The translations under genes and the position numbers were made by a program. A stretch of DNA of 43,353 bases from an uncultured Eubacteriales bacterium. Lineage in GTDB: Bacteria; Bacillota; Clostridia; Tissierellales; Peptoniphilaceae. Under the pieces are notes generated by a model. The model saw nothing but the letters and a program-made list of their open reading frames with translations, did no database searches and was not told the DNA's origin. Where the stretch lies: positions 1 through 43,353 of the forward strand of contig CABTXP010000006.1 in assembly GCA_902488815.1 (NCBI GenBank), given 5' to 3'. Positions 23,337 to 32,461 of this stretch are shown here, in pieces (position 1 is the stretch's first letter; every line of letters starts with the position of its first letter).

Positions 23337-24700
23337 ACTTCCTCCTTTATTTTCTTTATTCTTGCTTTCAAACTTTCAAGTACATAGGTCTGTGCCTTTT
23401 CTTTGTGGCGCAGTGCCGCCATTACGTCTTCGTCTCTCGTTCCCTTTGTGACAAGATGATGGACGATGACTTTTTCTCTTTGTCCTTGCCTGTGAAGTCT
23501 TTTATTGGCTTGCACATATAGTTCGTAGTTCCAATTTAAGCCGAACCATAGGACGTGATTTCCGCCTTCCTGTAAATTCAGGCCATAGGCACTTGAGGCG
23601 GGATGTGTTAAAAGCACGTTGATTTTACCTTCATTCCAGTCCCTTTGGTCTTCCTTGGTCTCTAACTTTCTAAAGTTTATCTTGGCTTTTTTTAAAGCCT
23701 TTGAAAGTCTGTCGTAGTCGTGCTTGAAGTTGTAAAAGACTAAGACATTCTTCCCTTGAAGCTGTTCCAAGGTCTCCATAAAGGCTTCGATTTTGCAATT
23801 GTGAATTTCGTGGACCTCTTTTTTTTCATCGTAAACTGCTCCGTTTGCAAGTTGCAGTAATTTCGTTGAAAGTGCCGCCGCCGATGTGGCATCTATTTCG
23901 TCTTCAGCATCTATTTCAAGGACCGCTTCTCTCTCCATGGTCTTATAGGCTTTTTCCGCCTTTGGGGTAAGTACCACCGGGATAATATTTTCCGTACATT
24001 CCTGAAGCTCCAAATAGTCCTCGGCTTTCATGGAGATACAAATATCCGAGATTTTCTTTGTCACTTCTTCTTTCGTGAACTTCTTAGGTGTAAAGTTGAA
24101 GCCCATGTAGTCACTGTCAAAATAATTTGCCCTGTATGAGTAGTAAGACGGGCCAAGCCTTTTGCCTTCGTCAAGTAAGTAGACTTGCGCCCACAAATCA
24201 AGTAGGCCGTTGGGACTTGGGGTGCCTGTAAGGCCTACAAGCTTTTTAATGTGTGGCTTTATACTTGCCAAGGCCTTAAATCTCTTGGATTGTGAATTTT
24301 TAAAACTTGAAAACTCATCACACACCACCATGTCAAATGGCCAGTCATTTTTATAAAGGTTTACAAGCCACACCACGTTGTCTCTGTTTATGATGTAAAT
24401 GTCCGCATCTTCTTGTAGGGCTTTTATCCTTTGCTTTTCCGTCCCTAAGACTGTAGAAGTTCTTAGGCTTGAAAGCTCGGACCACTTTTCGACTTCATTT
24501 TGCCAAGTGGCTTCCGCAACTTTTTTTGGTGCTATGACAAGGGCCTTCTCTATTTCAAAAGTGGAATACATTAAGTCCTTTATTGCCGTTAAAGTGATTA
24601 AGGTCTTACCCAAGCCCATGTCCAGGAATAGCCCCAAATTCTCCGTATTTAAAATTTTTTCTGCACAATATTTTTGGTATTCATGTAGTTGTAATTTCAT
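23333..24700 (-). CDS. SNF2-family DEAD/DEAH helicase
   Basis: This 455-residue protein has both RecA-like lobes: Walker A DMGLGKT (27-33), a DEAD-like box DMVVCDEFSSFKNSQSKRF (near 120), LTGTPSPNGLLDLW, and motif VI in ANKRLHRQGQREKVIVHHLV. Such proteins in Firmicutes phages are thought to remodel or translocate on DNA during replication and recombination. Its start overlaps the VRR-NUC gene by 20 bp and its ribosome binding site lies inside that gene. Confidence 0.92.
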   Translation of the reverse strand: MKLQLHEYQKYCAEKILNTENLGLFLDMGLGKTLITLTAIKDLMYSTFEIEKALVIAPKKVAEATWQNEVEKWSELSSLRTSTVLGTEKQRIKALQEDADIYIINRDNVVWLVNLYKNDWPFDMVVCDEFSSFKNSQSKRFKALASIKPHIKKLVGLTGTPSPNGLLDLWAQVYLLDEGKRLGPSYYSYRANYFDSDYMGFNFTPKKFTKEEVTKKISDICISMKAEDYLELQECTENIIPVVLTPKAEKAYKTMEREAVLEIDAEDEIDATSAAALSTKLLQLANGAVYDEKKEVHEIHNCKIEAFMETLEQLQGKNVLVFYNFKHDYDRLSKALKKAKINFRKLETKEDQRDWNEGKINVLLTHPASSAYGLNLQEGGNHVLWFGLNWNYELYVQANKRLHRQGQREKVIVHHLVTKGTRDEDVMAALRHKEKAQTYVLESLKARIKKIKEEV

Positions 24701-24962
24701 TAATAAATTCCTTCACGTCTTCCATGCCATAGAGGACTTTCACTTCGTGGCCAAGTTTTTTAAATCTGTGAATTTGTAGTCTTTGAAGTTTGGAAAGTTT
24801 TCCTACCTCGGTTTTAAGCTCCACAAAGTAAATCTTGCCGCCGGGTAAAAATATTATCCGATCCGGCACACCTGACTGTCCCGGTGAAATAAATTTATAA
24901 GCTCGTCCTCCCAAGTTATCCACAGCATCCTTCAAATATTTTTCTATTTCTTTTTCTAACAT
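24681..24962 (-). CDS. VRR-NUC domain nuclease
   Basis: This 93-residue stand-alone VRR-NUC (PD-(D/E)XK superfamily) domain has GQSGVPDRIIFLPGGKIYFV followed by ELKTEVGKLSKLQ, supplying the catalytic D and ExK residues. Phage versions are Holliday-junction-type or flap nucleases working with the SNF2 helicase encoded next. GAGGT lies before the ATG. The coding sequence contains a perfect DnaA-box-like TTATCCACA at 24916-24924 (plus strand). Confidence 0.9.
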   Translation of the reverse strand: MLEKEIEKYLKDAVDNLGGRAYKFISPGQSGVPDRIIFLPGGKIYFVELKTEVGKLSKLQRLQIHRFKKLGHEVKVLYGMEDVKEFINEITTT

Positions 24963-24978
24963 TTCTTACCTCGTTTTT

Positions 24979-25284
24979 ATGGTACAAACTGAACAAGATT
25001 TTCCTATATATACCTAAATTAAAGAAATATAGATATTTATGTGTATTATTTTCTATATTTTCTTCTTTTAGACACTCAATGGTAAAAGTCAATAGTTTGT
25101 ACCATAATCTATCTACACATGATTTTTACTTGATTTGCCATGGAACAAACTTTTCAGAGTTTGTACCACGGCATTTTCTTCATTGGTACAAAGTTTTTAA
25201 GAGTTTGTACCATAAATTTGAATTTTATTTTCTTGTTTCTCTTCTTTTTGAAATGTTGATAACTTTTTCAAAAGTTTGTACCAT
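24979..25284. repeat. Seven iteron-like repeats: candidate replication origin
   Basis: The gene-free stretch 24963-25308 holds seven copies of an 11-bp unit GTTTGTACCAT in both orientations: inverted at 24979-24989, 25140-25150 and 25183-25193; forward at 25095-25105, 25159-25169, 25203-25213 and 25274-25284. Four match fully and three differ by one or two bases. The forward and inverted copies at 25140-25169 and 25183-25213 form two facing pairs. The region is AT-rich and lies next to the primase/helicase gene and a TTATCCACA site at 24916. This is typical of a phage origin. Operator sites are the alternative. Confidence 0.65.
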
Positions 25285-25308
25285 AAACCTTTAAAAACCT
25301 GTATTTTA

Positions 25309-27783
25309 TCAACTCTTTTTTGCTTTTTTCTTTGCATCTTCAAAATTTAAGACTTTTATCCTTTCAAAGCCTCTTTGCCTTCCATAGGGTCCAAAATAAA
25401 CCGCCTTAGGATTTCTCTTCCAACCCTTAATTCCGGTCAGAATATTATTTATCTCAATGGAGTCTCTCTTTTTCAAATACTTTATATCTCCGCCGAAGCA
25501 TACTTGCCAAACTTCCGCCACACAAACTTTCTCCCTTTCTACAAGTTCGATTTCTTCCATGGCTTTAAAGGTGCCTGCCATAAAGGCTCTTTGGTCCCTT
25601 GGGTCCATGTCATACCAGCCCTTGGGGATCCTCTTACTCAAAAATTCAGTGACCATGCCCTCTTTCGGGTCTACGTCACGATAAAGGTCTTGCATCTCAA
25701 GGGCGATTTTTTCCGCTTCTTTGGATAGTATTAATGGCTCGCCCAACATGTGGAGATACCTTGCTTCCGCCCAAATTTGGTCTACTTCTTTGTCTAAGTC
25801 TTTGAATATATCTTTACTTTTGGGTAGTTCCCCTACCCTTATGGGCCAAAAGCGGCGTGATCCTGTGGCATCTTTTAAAAAGCTTTCTGAGTTGGTGGAT
25901 CCGAAGAAGACACAACGGCGGGGGTACTTGTTTGTCCTCTTGCCATAGGCTTCTCTGTAAATGTCATGGGTCTTTGATAAAAACTGCTTTACAATTTCCG
26001 TCTCCGATTTTGTCATGGCGGACAACTCTCCTACTTCGTTTATTAAGGTGCCTTGGATAAGCTCCGCAGCATCTTTGCCTTCAAAGGTATAAAGGCTGTC
26101 GCTGAACCACTCTTTGCCAAGCTTCGATAAGAAAGTTGATTTTCCAATGCCCTGTGGTCCGGAAAAAACTATCATGGTGTCATACTTCACTCCCTGTGAG
26201 GAGTAGGCACGGGAAATGGCCGCAACAAGGGACTTTTTCATAATCTCTTCGGCATAGATACTCTGTTCCGCTCCAAGGTAGTCGTGAAGTAAGGTCCCTA
26301 TTCTTGGTTTGTTGTCCCATTCTAAACTCTCTATATAGTCTCTAACTTCATTACGCCTGTTGTTAAAAGCTACGACTTTCAGGGCATTTTCGATTTTGTC
26401 TTTGCCTGTAATGTCGTACTCTTTCTCTAAACGAAGTGTCAATTGTGCATCGTCCACATCTGACCAAATCCTCGTCCCTTCTCCTTTTTCCCAGGGAAGG
26501 GGAAGTTCTACCATTCCACGGTTTCCAAACTCATCAAAGAAGATTTTACCTTTGAACTTTGGGTCGTTGTTTAAAATTAAGACTATATTTGCAATGGTTT
26601 TTTCGTAGTTTCCTCTACTGTCTATTGTCAGGTGTTCTTTCCAGGAATTGTCCTCTTTCTTTTCTTCCTTCTCTTCTTTAGATGCCTCTGTGGGCTCACC
26701 ATCTACATACTCAAAGTATTCGCTTGACTGTTCCTGCTTTTCTTCGTTCATGGTGGCGGTGACTTTTTTGTCCGCCCTTGCAAGGTCTTTCATGGCCTTG
26801 GTAGAAGGTAGGGAAGTTACAGGTGTACCTTCAGCTGCTTTTTCGTCTAAGTTGCCGAATTTGTGAAGTCTTACCATGTCCCAAGCGTTGACAAGCTGTC
26901 CGCCGCATGGGTCTGTGGCATGGTGGGAATAGAGAAATTTCCCGTCCTCATAGACGATTGCTCCGCCCGTTGTTGAGCCTTCAAGGTAGGTGAAGCGTGT
27001 GCTTTCTCCCGTCTCTTCATAGGCCTTTGGGATAAAGGTGTCCATGGCGCCGTATATATCGTAAGTCCTACAAAAGGCGCCTATAAGTCCGCGTTTTGTT
27101 GTCGGGTCTTCCTGTCTCGTAATTTCCCTTTTGTGGCCAACGTCCACACCGGGGACTTGTGGCCATGAGGAAATGTCCCTCCAGTCCTTGTAAGTCTTTA
27201 AGATTAAGTCCACCTTTGCAAAGGGTTTGTCTTCATAGGCAAAGACATACTCGGAGTCCTTGGAGCATGATGGCCAGTACATAAGTCTTGAAGGCTCAAA
27301 AGTTGTCGGGTCCGCCATGGCAATGCCGATTTTCGCCGCAAGATAGCGGGCAATTGGTTCGTACTCGTCCACAGTCATAGATCTGTCCGTGGGGAATATT
27401 ATTCTAAGTCTCGGCTTTTCCGGGCAATGCTTTCTTGTAGAGTACATGACAAAGGCACACTGCAAGTCCATGACTTTTTGTAGGACTTCTTCCGTCTCTC
27501 CATTGGCGATATTGTCAAAGTCCAAGGTTATTAAATCTCTAAACTCTACATTTGCAGCCTTTCTCCTCTTGCCTTTTAAGGCACCTCCTACAAAGCCTCC
27601 CACGTCTTTTATGTCGTCCTGCTTTGACTTGGGGTATTTCATGTACTCGGCATAGGTCTCAAAGGTCCTCTCAGGTGTCCTAAGTCTTTCTATAAATTCT
27701 GTGTATAAAAGCTCCTGTCTTTGCCAGTCTGTGGACTTTCTACCGGCGCCGACGGAGATTGTAATTTTTCGATTCTGTGTCAT
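25309..27783 (-). CDS. Phage primase-helicase (AEP-like primase plus VapE/VirE helicase)
   Basis: This 824-residue replication protein has an N-terminal archaeo-eukaryotic primase-like region with acidic pair LITLDFDN (D88, D90) and YSTRKHCPEKPRLRIIF (H119). An acidic linker follows (about 345-385), then a C-terminal VirE/VapE superfamily III-type ATPase with Walker A SGPQGIGKST (541-550), EVGEL and later FFGSTNSESFLKDATGSRRF. It would unwind DNA and make primers at the origin, probably the repeat cluster just downstream of its stop codon. Confidence 0.9.
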   Translation of the reverse strand: MTQNRKITISVGAGRKSTDWQRQELLYTEFIERLRTPERTFETYAEYMKYPKSKQDDIKDVGGFVGGALKGKRRKAANVEFRDLITLDFDNIANGETEEVLQKVMDLQCAFVMYSTRKHCPEKPRLRIIFPTDRSMTVDEYEPIARYLAAKIGIAMADPTTFEPSRLMYWPSCSKDSEYVFAYEDKPFAKVDLILKTYKDWRDISSWPQVPGVDVGHKREITRQEDPTTKRGLIGAFCRTYDIYGAMDTFIPKAYEETGESTRFTYLEGSTTGGAIVYEDGKFLYSHHATDPCGGQLVNAWDMVRLHKFGNLDEKAAEGTPVTSLPSTKAMKDLARADKKVTATMNEEKQEQSSEYFEYVDGEPTEASKEEKEEKKEDNSWKEHLTIDSRGNYEKTIANIVLILNNDPKFKGKIFFDEFGNRGMVELPLPWEKGEGTRIWSDVDDAQLTLRLEKEYDITGKDKIENALKVVAFNNRRNEVRDYIESLEWDNKPRIGTLLHDYLGAEQSIYAEEIMKKSLVAAISRAYSSQGVKYDTMIVFSGPQGIGKSTFLSKLGKEWFSDSLYTFEGKDAAELIQGTLINEVGELSAMTKSETEIVKQFLSKTHDIYREAYGKRTNKYPRRCVFFGSTNSESFLKDATGSRRFWPIRVGELPKSKDIFKDLDKEVDQIWAEARYLHMLGEPLILSKEAEKIALEMQDLYRDVDPKEGMVTEFLSKRIPKGWYDMDPRDQRAFMAGTFKAMEEIELVEREKVCVAEVWQVCFGGDIKYLKKRDSIEINNILTGIKGWKRNPKAVYFGPYGRQRGFERIKVLNFEDAKKKAKKS

Positions 27784-27787
27784 AATA

Positions 27788-29764
27788 TCAGTCCTTCATA
27801 TAAAAGCTGCTTTCAAATCCTGCACCTTTTAAGATAAGGCCAGGTGCCCATGGAATTGGCTCGGCAAGGACGGCATTTATTTCGTCCAGGTGAATGTCTT
27901 CCCTTGCCTCCATTACCACTTCGTCATGTATGTGCATGACTACAGGGTCATCAGGGTACTTTTGCCAAAGTCTTAAAAGTGTTTCCGCAAGGCAGTCTCT
28001 TGCAATGGCTTGAACACAGTTTTCCGTGAGTTTTCCGCCGTAGGTTGACTCTTCTTGGAATTTCCGATTGACTCCTATGCCCATAAAGTGAAGGGAACTT
28101 CGGCCAAATTTGTTTTCTTTAAGATGTGGCTTCGGGTAGTAAAGGGATCTCCCTGATGGAAGTTTTATCTCTAAAAAGCGTAAGTCGTAGATAGGATCTA
28201 CAATGTAGGTGAGTTTAAGTCCACGGACTTCTTTAGGTTCTCCCGACTCAACCGCTTCTATTGCCGCCCTGTCTAAGTCATACCAAAGTCTAACGATGTT
28301 TTGATTGGCGGCTCTCCAACGTTCTTTAATGTCTGTCAGTTCAAGGTCTGTAAGTCCCATTTTGTCTGCACCCATGGCTTTAAGTGCGCCTTCTCCCCCT
28401 TGGTAGCCAAGGGCAAGGGTAGCAACTTTGCCTTTTTGCCTGTAGGCATACTCGGGGTTGCCTTTTTTTATCTTCTCAATTGGGATGTCAAACATTTGGC
28501 TTGCCGTGGCTTCATAAATCTTGCCGTGTGAGGCAAAGACTTGGTTCACCCACTCTTCCCCCGCAAGCCAGGCAATAACTCTCGCTTCTATGGCGGAGTA
28601 GTCGGAGACGATGAACTTCTTCCCTTTTTTCGGGACAAAGGCTGTCCTTATGAGTTGCGATATTGTGTCCGTCACATTTCCGAAGCAAAGCTCCAAGGTC
28701 TCTTTGTCTTCAGCTTTTACAAGCTCCCTTGCAAGCTCAAGATTTTTGATGTAATTCCTCGGTAGGTTTTGAACTTGGACAAGTCGTCCCGCCCATCTTC
28801 CTGTGCGATTGGCTCCATAGACTTGGAGGAGGCCTCTCATTCTATGGTCTTCGCAAGCACAGTCAATCATGGCATCATACTTCTTGACACTTGTCTTTGA
28901 AAGTTCCTGTCTAAGCTGCAAGAACTCTCTCACTTCTTCGGGAAGGTCCTTTTGCAGCAGTTCTTCTACTGTGGCCTTGCGGACATTGTCCACTTCAGGT
29001 AAATAGGACTGTAGCCATGGGAGTATTTGTGCCACGGAGTTAGGGTTATCAATGCCTGAAATCTCTCTTGCCCTCTCCGTCTGTTCTTCCGTCAGGCGGT
29101 CGTTTATGTCAATGGCGCCTTTTACCAGGTCGAAATCTACTTCAACACCTGTTGCGTTCATTTCGTCTGAAAGTGCCCAAATTCTTCTCTCTCTTTCGGG
29201 AATTGGAAAGGCTTCAAGCCTTTTATAAATTTCCATTTCCGTGACCACGTCTTGTACGCAGTACTCTTTGAAAAGCGCCCACTTTTCAGGATCGTGGTGT
29301 GGTAAGTTTCTTCTCCTTCCGCCGTTTGCCTTGGTGGCCTTACAGGGGACGGAGAAGTGTCTGATTAAGGCTTTTCCCGTCCTCAGCTTTTGCTTGTCTT
29401 CGGGAAGCTCCAAGGCCTCTCCCGTGTTTGCAAGGCCTGCGGGAAGTCCAAGGTACATGGCATGAAACATTGTGCAATGCCAGGCCATTCTGTCTCCCAC
29501 TTCAATGCCTGCGGCCTTTAAACAGTTGTACTCAAAGCTTGCATTGTAGGCGTGCTTTTTTACTTTGTCATCCGCCACGGCTTTTAAGATTTCAGTCGGG
29601 ATCTCTTCCCCTTGTGCCAAATCTACGATCTGCACTTCTCCGAAGTCTACGGAGTAGGCAAAGAGAAGGACCTCAAAGCTTTCATCCAGGGCATACTTGT
29701 AAAGACCCGACTTGCCTATGTCTACTTCGCAGTAGGTCTCTATATCTATTGACAGGTCCTTCAT
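27788..29764 (-). CDS. DNA polymerase I-type (family A) polymerase
   Basis: This 658-residue protein has an N-terminal 3'-5' exonuclease domain (LSIDIETY; D7, E9) and a family A polymerase domain. Motif A is SDYSAIEARVIAWL (387-400, D388), motif B RQKGKVATLALGYQG (442-456), and motif C VMHIHDEVVME (about 610-620). There is no 5'-3' exonuclease domain, as in many phage polymerases. It overlaps the preceding small gene by 4 bp and is followed by the primase gene 5 bp later. Confidence 0.95.
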   Translation of the reverse strand: MKDLSIDIETYCEVDIGKSGLYKYALDESFEVLLFAYSVDFGEVQIVDLAQGEEIPTEILKAVADDKVKKHAYNASFEYNCLKAAGIEVGDRMAWHCTMFHAMYLGLPAGLANTGEALELPEDKQKLRTGKALIRHFSVPCKATKANGGRRRNLPHHDPEKWALFKEYCVQDVVTEMEIYKRLEAFPIPERERRIWALSDEMNATGVEVDFDLVKGAIDINDRLTEEQTERAREISGIDNPNSVAQILPWLQSYLPEVDNVRKATVEELLQKDLPEEVREFLQLRQELSKTSVKKYDAMIDCACEDHRMRGLLQVYGANRTGRWAGRLVQVQNLPRNYIKNLELARELVKAEDKETLELCFGNVTDTISQLIRTAFVPKKGKKFIVSDYSAIEARVIAWLAGEEWVNQVFASHGKIYEATASQMFDIPIEKIKKGNPEYAYRQKGKVATLALGYQGGEGALKAMGADKMGLTDLELTDIKERWRAANQNIVRLWYDLDRAAIEAVESGEPKEVRGLKLTYIVDPIYDLRFLEIKLPSGRSLYYPKPHLKENKFGRSSLHFMGIGVNRKFQEESTYGGKLTENCVQAIARDCLAETLLRLWQKYPDDPVVMHIHDEVVMEAREDIHLDEINAVLAEPIPWAPGLILKGAGFESSFYMKD

Positions 29765-29958
29765 AGGTCTTCTACCTTGTACTTGAAGTTTGTGACCTTA
29801 CTGCTTTGCTTTTTGTTTTGGATATAGACTCCGTCATCTATAAAAGCCTTGATTTGCTGAGGTGTTTCTGCGGATAGGATTGAAAGATAGCCGTCTACAT
29901 ATTCATCTTCTATTTCCAAGTTCAGTGTATATGTGAACTCTATTTGTAAGTTTTTCAT
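29761..29958 (-). CDS. Small hypothetical protein before the polymerase
   Basis: The protein has about 65 residues. The ATG at 29958 (MKNLQIEFTYTLNLEIEDEY) follows AAAGGAGGACAC and is preferred over a start 27 bases upstream, which would lie in the terminator-like hairpin. It is acidic and beta-rich with no recognised family. Its end overlaps the polymerase start by 4 bp, so it is co-translated with it. Confidence 0.7.
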   Translation of the reverse strand: MKNLQIEFTYTLNLEIEDEYVDGYLSILSAETPQQIKAFIDDGVYIQNKKQSSKVTNFKYKVEDL

Positions 29959-29970
29959 GTGTCCTCCTTT

Positions 29971-30000
29971 AAAAAAGGGAGTCACAAACCGTGACCCCCC
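29971..30000 (-). terminator. Terminator or attenuator inside the replication operon
   Basis: On the minus strand a stem of gggxgtcac/gtgacxccc type with loop ggttt is followed by six T residues. The Shine-Dalgarno of the next gene starts a few bases after the T run. It separates the ssDNA-binding-type gene from polymerase and primase, so it may lower their expression or respond to antitermination. Confidence 0.7.
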
Positions 30001-30009
30001 CCTGCATGT

Positions 30010-30570
30010 TTATAGAGGTAGTCCTGTCAAGGGGTCTACTTCTCCTTCAGACTCTACAGGCTTAAAGGCTTCATCTGCGTTGAAGCTGAAACCAAGGGCC
30101 TCATCGTCTCTCACTTTTTGAATGCCGTTTAAGCCGAAGCCTATGCCTTTTGATTGGTTGTTGTAGGCATAGATGGAAAGTGCCACATGTCCCCAGCAGC
30201 CTGAGTAAATTTGCGCTCTGTCCATAATAGGTTTAACTTGTTTGTCTACCAAAGTCGGCGGGTATTCCGCATTTGCTGAAGCTGTGAATACCCAGTGGCC
30301 TTTACACTCCGGTCCGTACTCCGATCCCGTGGGAGAAACTCCGTCTCCGTCATGGATTGGAAGTCTCGGCTTTGCCACTCCTTTTAATTTTGTGTCTCTG
30401 TTTGCCGCGATTTCTTCTTGAATTGCTTGCATTAGCTCTTCATATCCCTTTGCATCACTCTTTGGGAGTAGGCAAGTAACTGAGTACTTTTCCACTCCTT
30501 GAGGTGTCATCTTGGGTTCAAATACATTTACATACGATAGTCTTACAGGTCTTGTTGTGATTTGTGCCAT
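30010..30570 (-). CDS. DUF2815 family protein, predicted phage ssDNA-binding protein
   Basis: This 186-residue protein has family features: the start RPVRLSYVNVFEPKMTPQG, the motif KYSVTCLLPKSDAKGYEELM, and KPIMDRAQIYSGCWGHVALS followed by NNQSKGIGFGLNGIQKVRDD. DUF2815 proteins are encoded with phage polymerases and are regarded as gp2.5-like single-strand DNA-binding proteins. The acidic C-terminus (PVESEGEVDPLTGLPL) fits, as such tails recruit partners. AAGGAG precedes the ATG. Confidence 0.88.
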   Translation of the reverse strand: MAQITTRPVRLSYVNVFEPKMTPQGVEKYSVTCLLPKSDAKGYEELMQAIQEEIAANRDTKLKGVAKPRLPIHDGDGVSPTGSEYGPECKGHWVFTASANAEYPPTLVDKQVKPIMDRAQIYSGCWGHVALSIYAYNNQSKGIGFGLNGIQKVRDDEALGFSFNADEAFKPVESEGEVDPLTGLPL

Positions 30571-30581
30571 AATATTTCTCC

Positions 30582-31730
30582 TTAATTAATTTTTTCAAAG
30601 CCTAAGTCCTTGACATAGGCAGGTCTTTTGTCTGTCTCTTCTACTAAAGTCGGCTTGCCTTGGGGTTTTACGATTTCGTCTCCCATGATCTCGCCGAAGT
30701 CTTTTTTGCCAATTAGCTTTTCCAACTTTGACAAGCTAAGAGGCTTCTTTTCGTACAAAATTGCTTCTTCGTAGCCTTGAGCCAATAACAGCTCCATGGC
30801 TTTTTCCGTGTCTTTGAAGGCTCTGATGGACCTTCCTTCCACTGCTTTGTAGCCGGGGATCTCTTCCCCTGCGAGGATTGCCCTTAGGGCTTCTTCTTCC
30901 AAGTCCTTTATCCACTCGGCAATGCCCTTTGTCTCTCTTAGGTATCTTGCAATGTCCTCATTTGAGATAAGGGCAAGGTCCATGGCCATTACAGGCCTTA
31001 CTTCTTCCACACCCTTAAACATCGTCTTTGCCCTTTCGGGGCAACGGGACTTGGCCTTACAAAAGCGGCAGTGATCTCCTTGGGATAATCTCTCCGATCC
31101 TCTAAAGGCTTCTTCCGCAATTGGCTTCACCGTGCCCGCCCATGTGAGTAAGTCCTCTGCTGTGATTTCCCAGTCAAGGACTGAGTTCAGTCGGGGTTGG
31201 ATAATAGTGAGCCTTACTTTTTTGATGTCGTAAATAATGCCGTAGGCTTTTAAGGCGCCAAGTCCGTAAAGCATGAGCTGTGGGTTGTGTTCGGGACTTA
31301 CGGGGACTCCTTTGCCATACTTTAAGTCGATGACTTGCATCTCGTCTCCGTAAATCATTACACAGTCGCAGGTGCCGAAGCCTTCAGGTACCCAGTTTGA
31401 GAAGTCCACTCTTTCTTCGATGTTGATGTAAGGCGCGTGTGGGTAGGCAAGTGTCCTTTTTATGATCTCGTCCGTGTAGGTCTCTACGTGGCCGTCCATC
31501 TCTTTTGAGTAGTATGGTGAGGCTTCTATCTTTTTTAGCTGCGTTTTTGTAGGCTTTTTGTTTTTAAGCCTTGCCTTTAGTGTGATTTCCGCCAAGGTAT
31601 GTGCCAAGGTGCCTTCCTGTGCATACTCCGATGTGGTGTAGGGTAAATTCTCTTCAAGTGCTACGGATCCGGGGCAAGCAAGCCACCTGTGTGCCCCCGA
31701 TGCCGATAACTTTGCGTGATGTGTGGGCAT
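30582..31730 (-). CDS. DUF2800 family Cas4/RecB-like nuclease
   Basis: This 382-residue PD-(D/E)XK nuclease has H44 (GTLAHTLAE), D122 (GTCDCVMIYG), D135 and K137 (QVIDLKYGKG) and Y155. C19 (HRWLACPGS) with C221, C224 and C230 (GDHCRFCKAKSRCPE) make a four-cysteine set typical of the iron-sulfur cluster of Cas4/AddB-type nucleases. It is probably an exonuclease that produces single strands for recombination alongside the DUF2815 protein. The gene lies 11 bp upstream of that gene. Confidence 0.9.
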   Translation of the reverse strand: MPTHHAKLSASGAHRWLACPGSVALEENLPYTTSEYAQEGTLAHTLAEITLKARLKNKKPTKTQLKKIEASPYYSKEMDGHVETYTDEIIKRTLAYPHAPYINIEERVDFSNWVPEGFGTCDCVMIYGDEMQVIDLKYGKGVPVSPEHNPQLMLYGLGALKAYGIIYDIKKVRLTIIQPRLNSVLDWEITAEDLLTWAGTVKPIAEEAFRGSERLSQGDHCRFCKAKSRCPERAKTMFKGVEEVRPVMAMDLALISNEDIARYLRETKGIAEWIKDLEEEALRAILAGEEIPGYKAVEGRSIRAFKDTEKAMELLLAQGYEEAILYEKKPLSLSKLEKLIGKKDFGEIMGDEIVKPQGKPTLVEETDKRPAYVKDLGFEKIN

Positions 31731-31731
31731 T

Positions 31732-32130
31732 TTATCCCTCTAAGCCTTTTAGCTTTTCAGCAAAGGCTTGATAATCTTCTTCTTTGAGTTCGGGTAGGCT
31801 TGATACTCCGAAGTTTTTTAAAAGACTTGCAAGCTCTGCCCTTTTGCCTCCACGTGCCAGGTTTGCAGAGGCTGTTTGTATTTCTTCAAAGGTGTAAGTG
31901 GCTTTTTCTTCCTTTGGTTCAGCCTTTGCTTTTGTTTCTGCTTTTGTTTCTGTGGGCGCTTCTTTCTTTTCTTCTTTTACTTCCGTCTTTTGTACTTCTT
32001 CTACGGCATCTATTGCTCTTTGTCTGTCTTCGTCTATTTTGTCGGGTTGGATGACTGCATACACTTTGCCAAGGCCTTCCAACACTTTGATAAATCTGTC
32101 TTCAAATTTTACGTTTATATTGATTTCCAT
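31732..32130 (-). CDS. Hypothetical protein with Lys/Glu-rich linker and helical C-terminus
   Basis: The protein has about 132 residues. The ATG at 32130 (MEININVKFEDRFIKVLEGL) follows GAAAGGAGAAACT and is preferred to a start 57 bases upstream. It has an N-terminal short domain, a low-complexity linker of Glu, Lys, Ala and Thr (about 50-80), and a C-terminal SAP/Lsr2-like helical unit (FEEIQTASANLARGGKRAEL, then ASLLKNFGVSSLPELKEEDY). The family is common next to DUF2800 in Firmicutes phages. The C-terminal pattern suggests nucleic-acid binding, not proven. Confidence 0.7.
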   Translation of the reverse strand: MEININVKFEDRFIKVLEGLGKVYAVIQPDKIDEDRQRAIDAVEEVQKTEVKEEKKEAPTETKAETKAKAEPKEEKATYTFEEIQTASANLARGGKRAELASLLKNFGVSSLPELKEEDYQAFAEKLKGLEG

Positions 32131-32173
32131 AGTTTCTCCTTTCGTGATTTTCGTGATATACTTCTTGTGATGA

Positions 32174-32461
32174 TTAGTATCTTTCATTGCGACTTATAAA
32201 GGCTTGTGTCTGCATCACTATGTCACGGGTGCAGGCTTGCAAGCTGTCGCCATAAATGTTTATCCTTAAAACTTTGTCGTAGTTTGCAAGGAGAAATACC
32301 AAGACTTCCGCTTCTTCGTAGTAGTGATAGTCCATGACATCGCTGAATGTCAGGTCTTCTACAAGCCTTGTGAAAAAAGGCCAACTTTCAATTCTTGCCT
32401 TGTGATGTCCGTCCTCAATATCTGAAAGATATTTACTTTCTATTTTCTTGCTTATGCTCAT
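32174..32461 (-). CDS. Small hypothetical early protein
   Basis: The protein has about 95 residues. The ATG at 32461 (MSISKKIESKYLSDIEDGHH) overlaps the preceding MazG-like stop by 4 bp and is preferred over an upstream in-frame start in that gene. It is acidic and alpha/beta with no recognised motif (WPFFTRLVEDLTFSDVMDYH). Position suggests a role in early phage metabolism. Confidence 0.6.
   Translation of the reverse strand: MSISKKIESKYLSDIEDGHHKARIESWPFFTRLVEDLTFSDVMDYHYYEEAEVLVFLLANYDKVLRINIYGDSLQACTRDIVMQTQAFISRNERY

Noticed and set aside
24979..25284. Repeat cluster as a CRISPR array
   Set aside because: Units are only 11 bp, occur in both orientations and at uneven spacing, and there are no cas genes; iterons or operators fit better.
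31800..32199. Overlapping hydrophobic plus-strand ORFs
   Set aside because: Three frames open at once opposite a Lys/Glu-rich linker; they arise from low-complexity codons on the minus strand.
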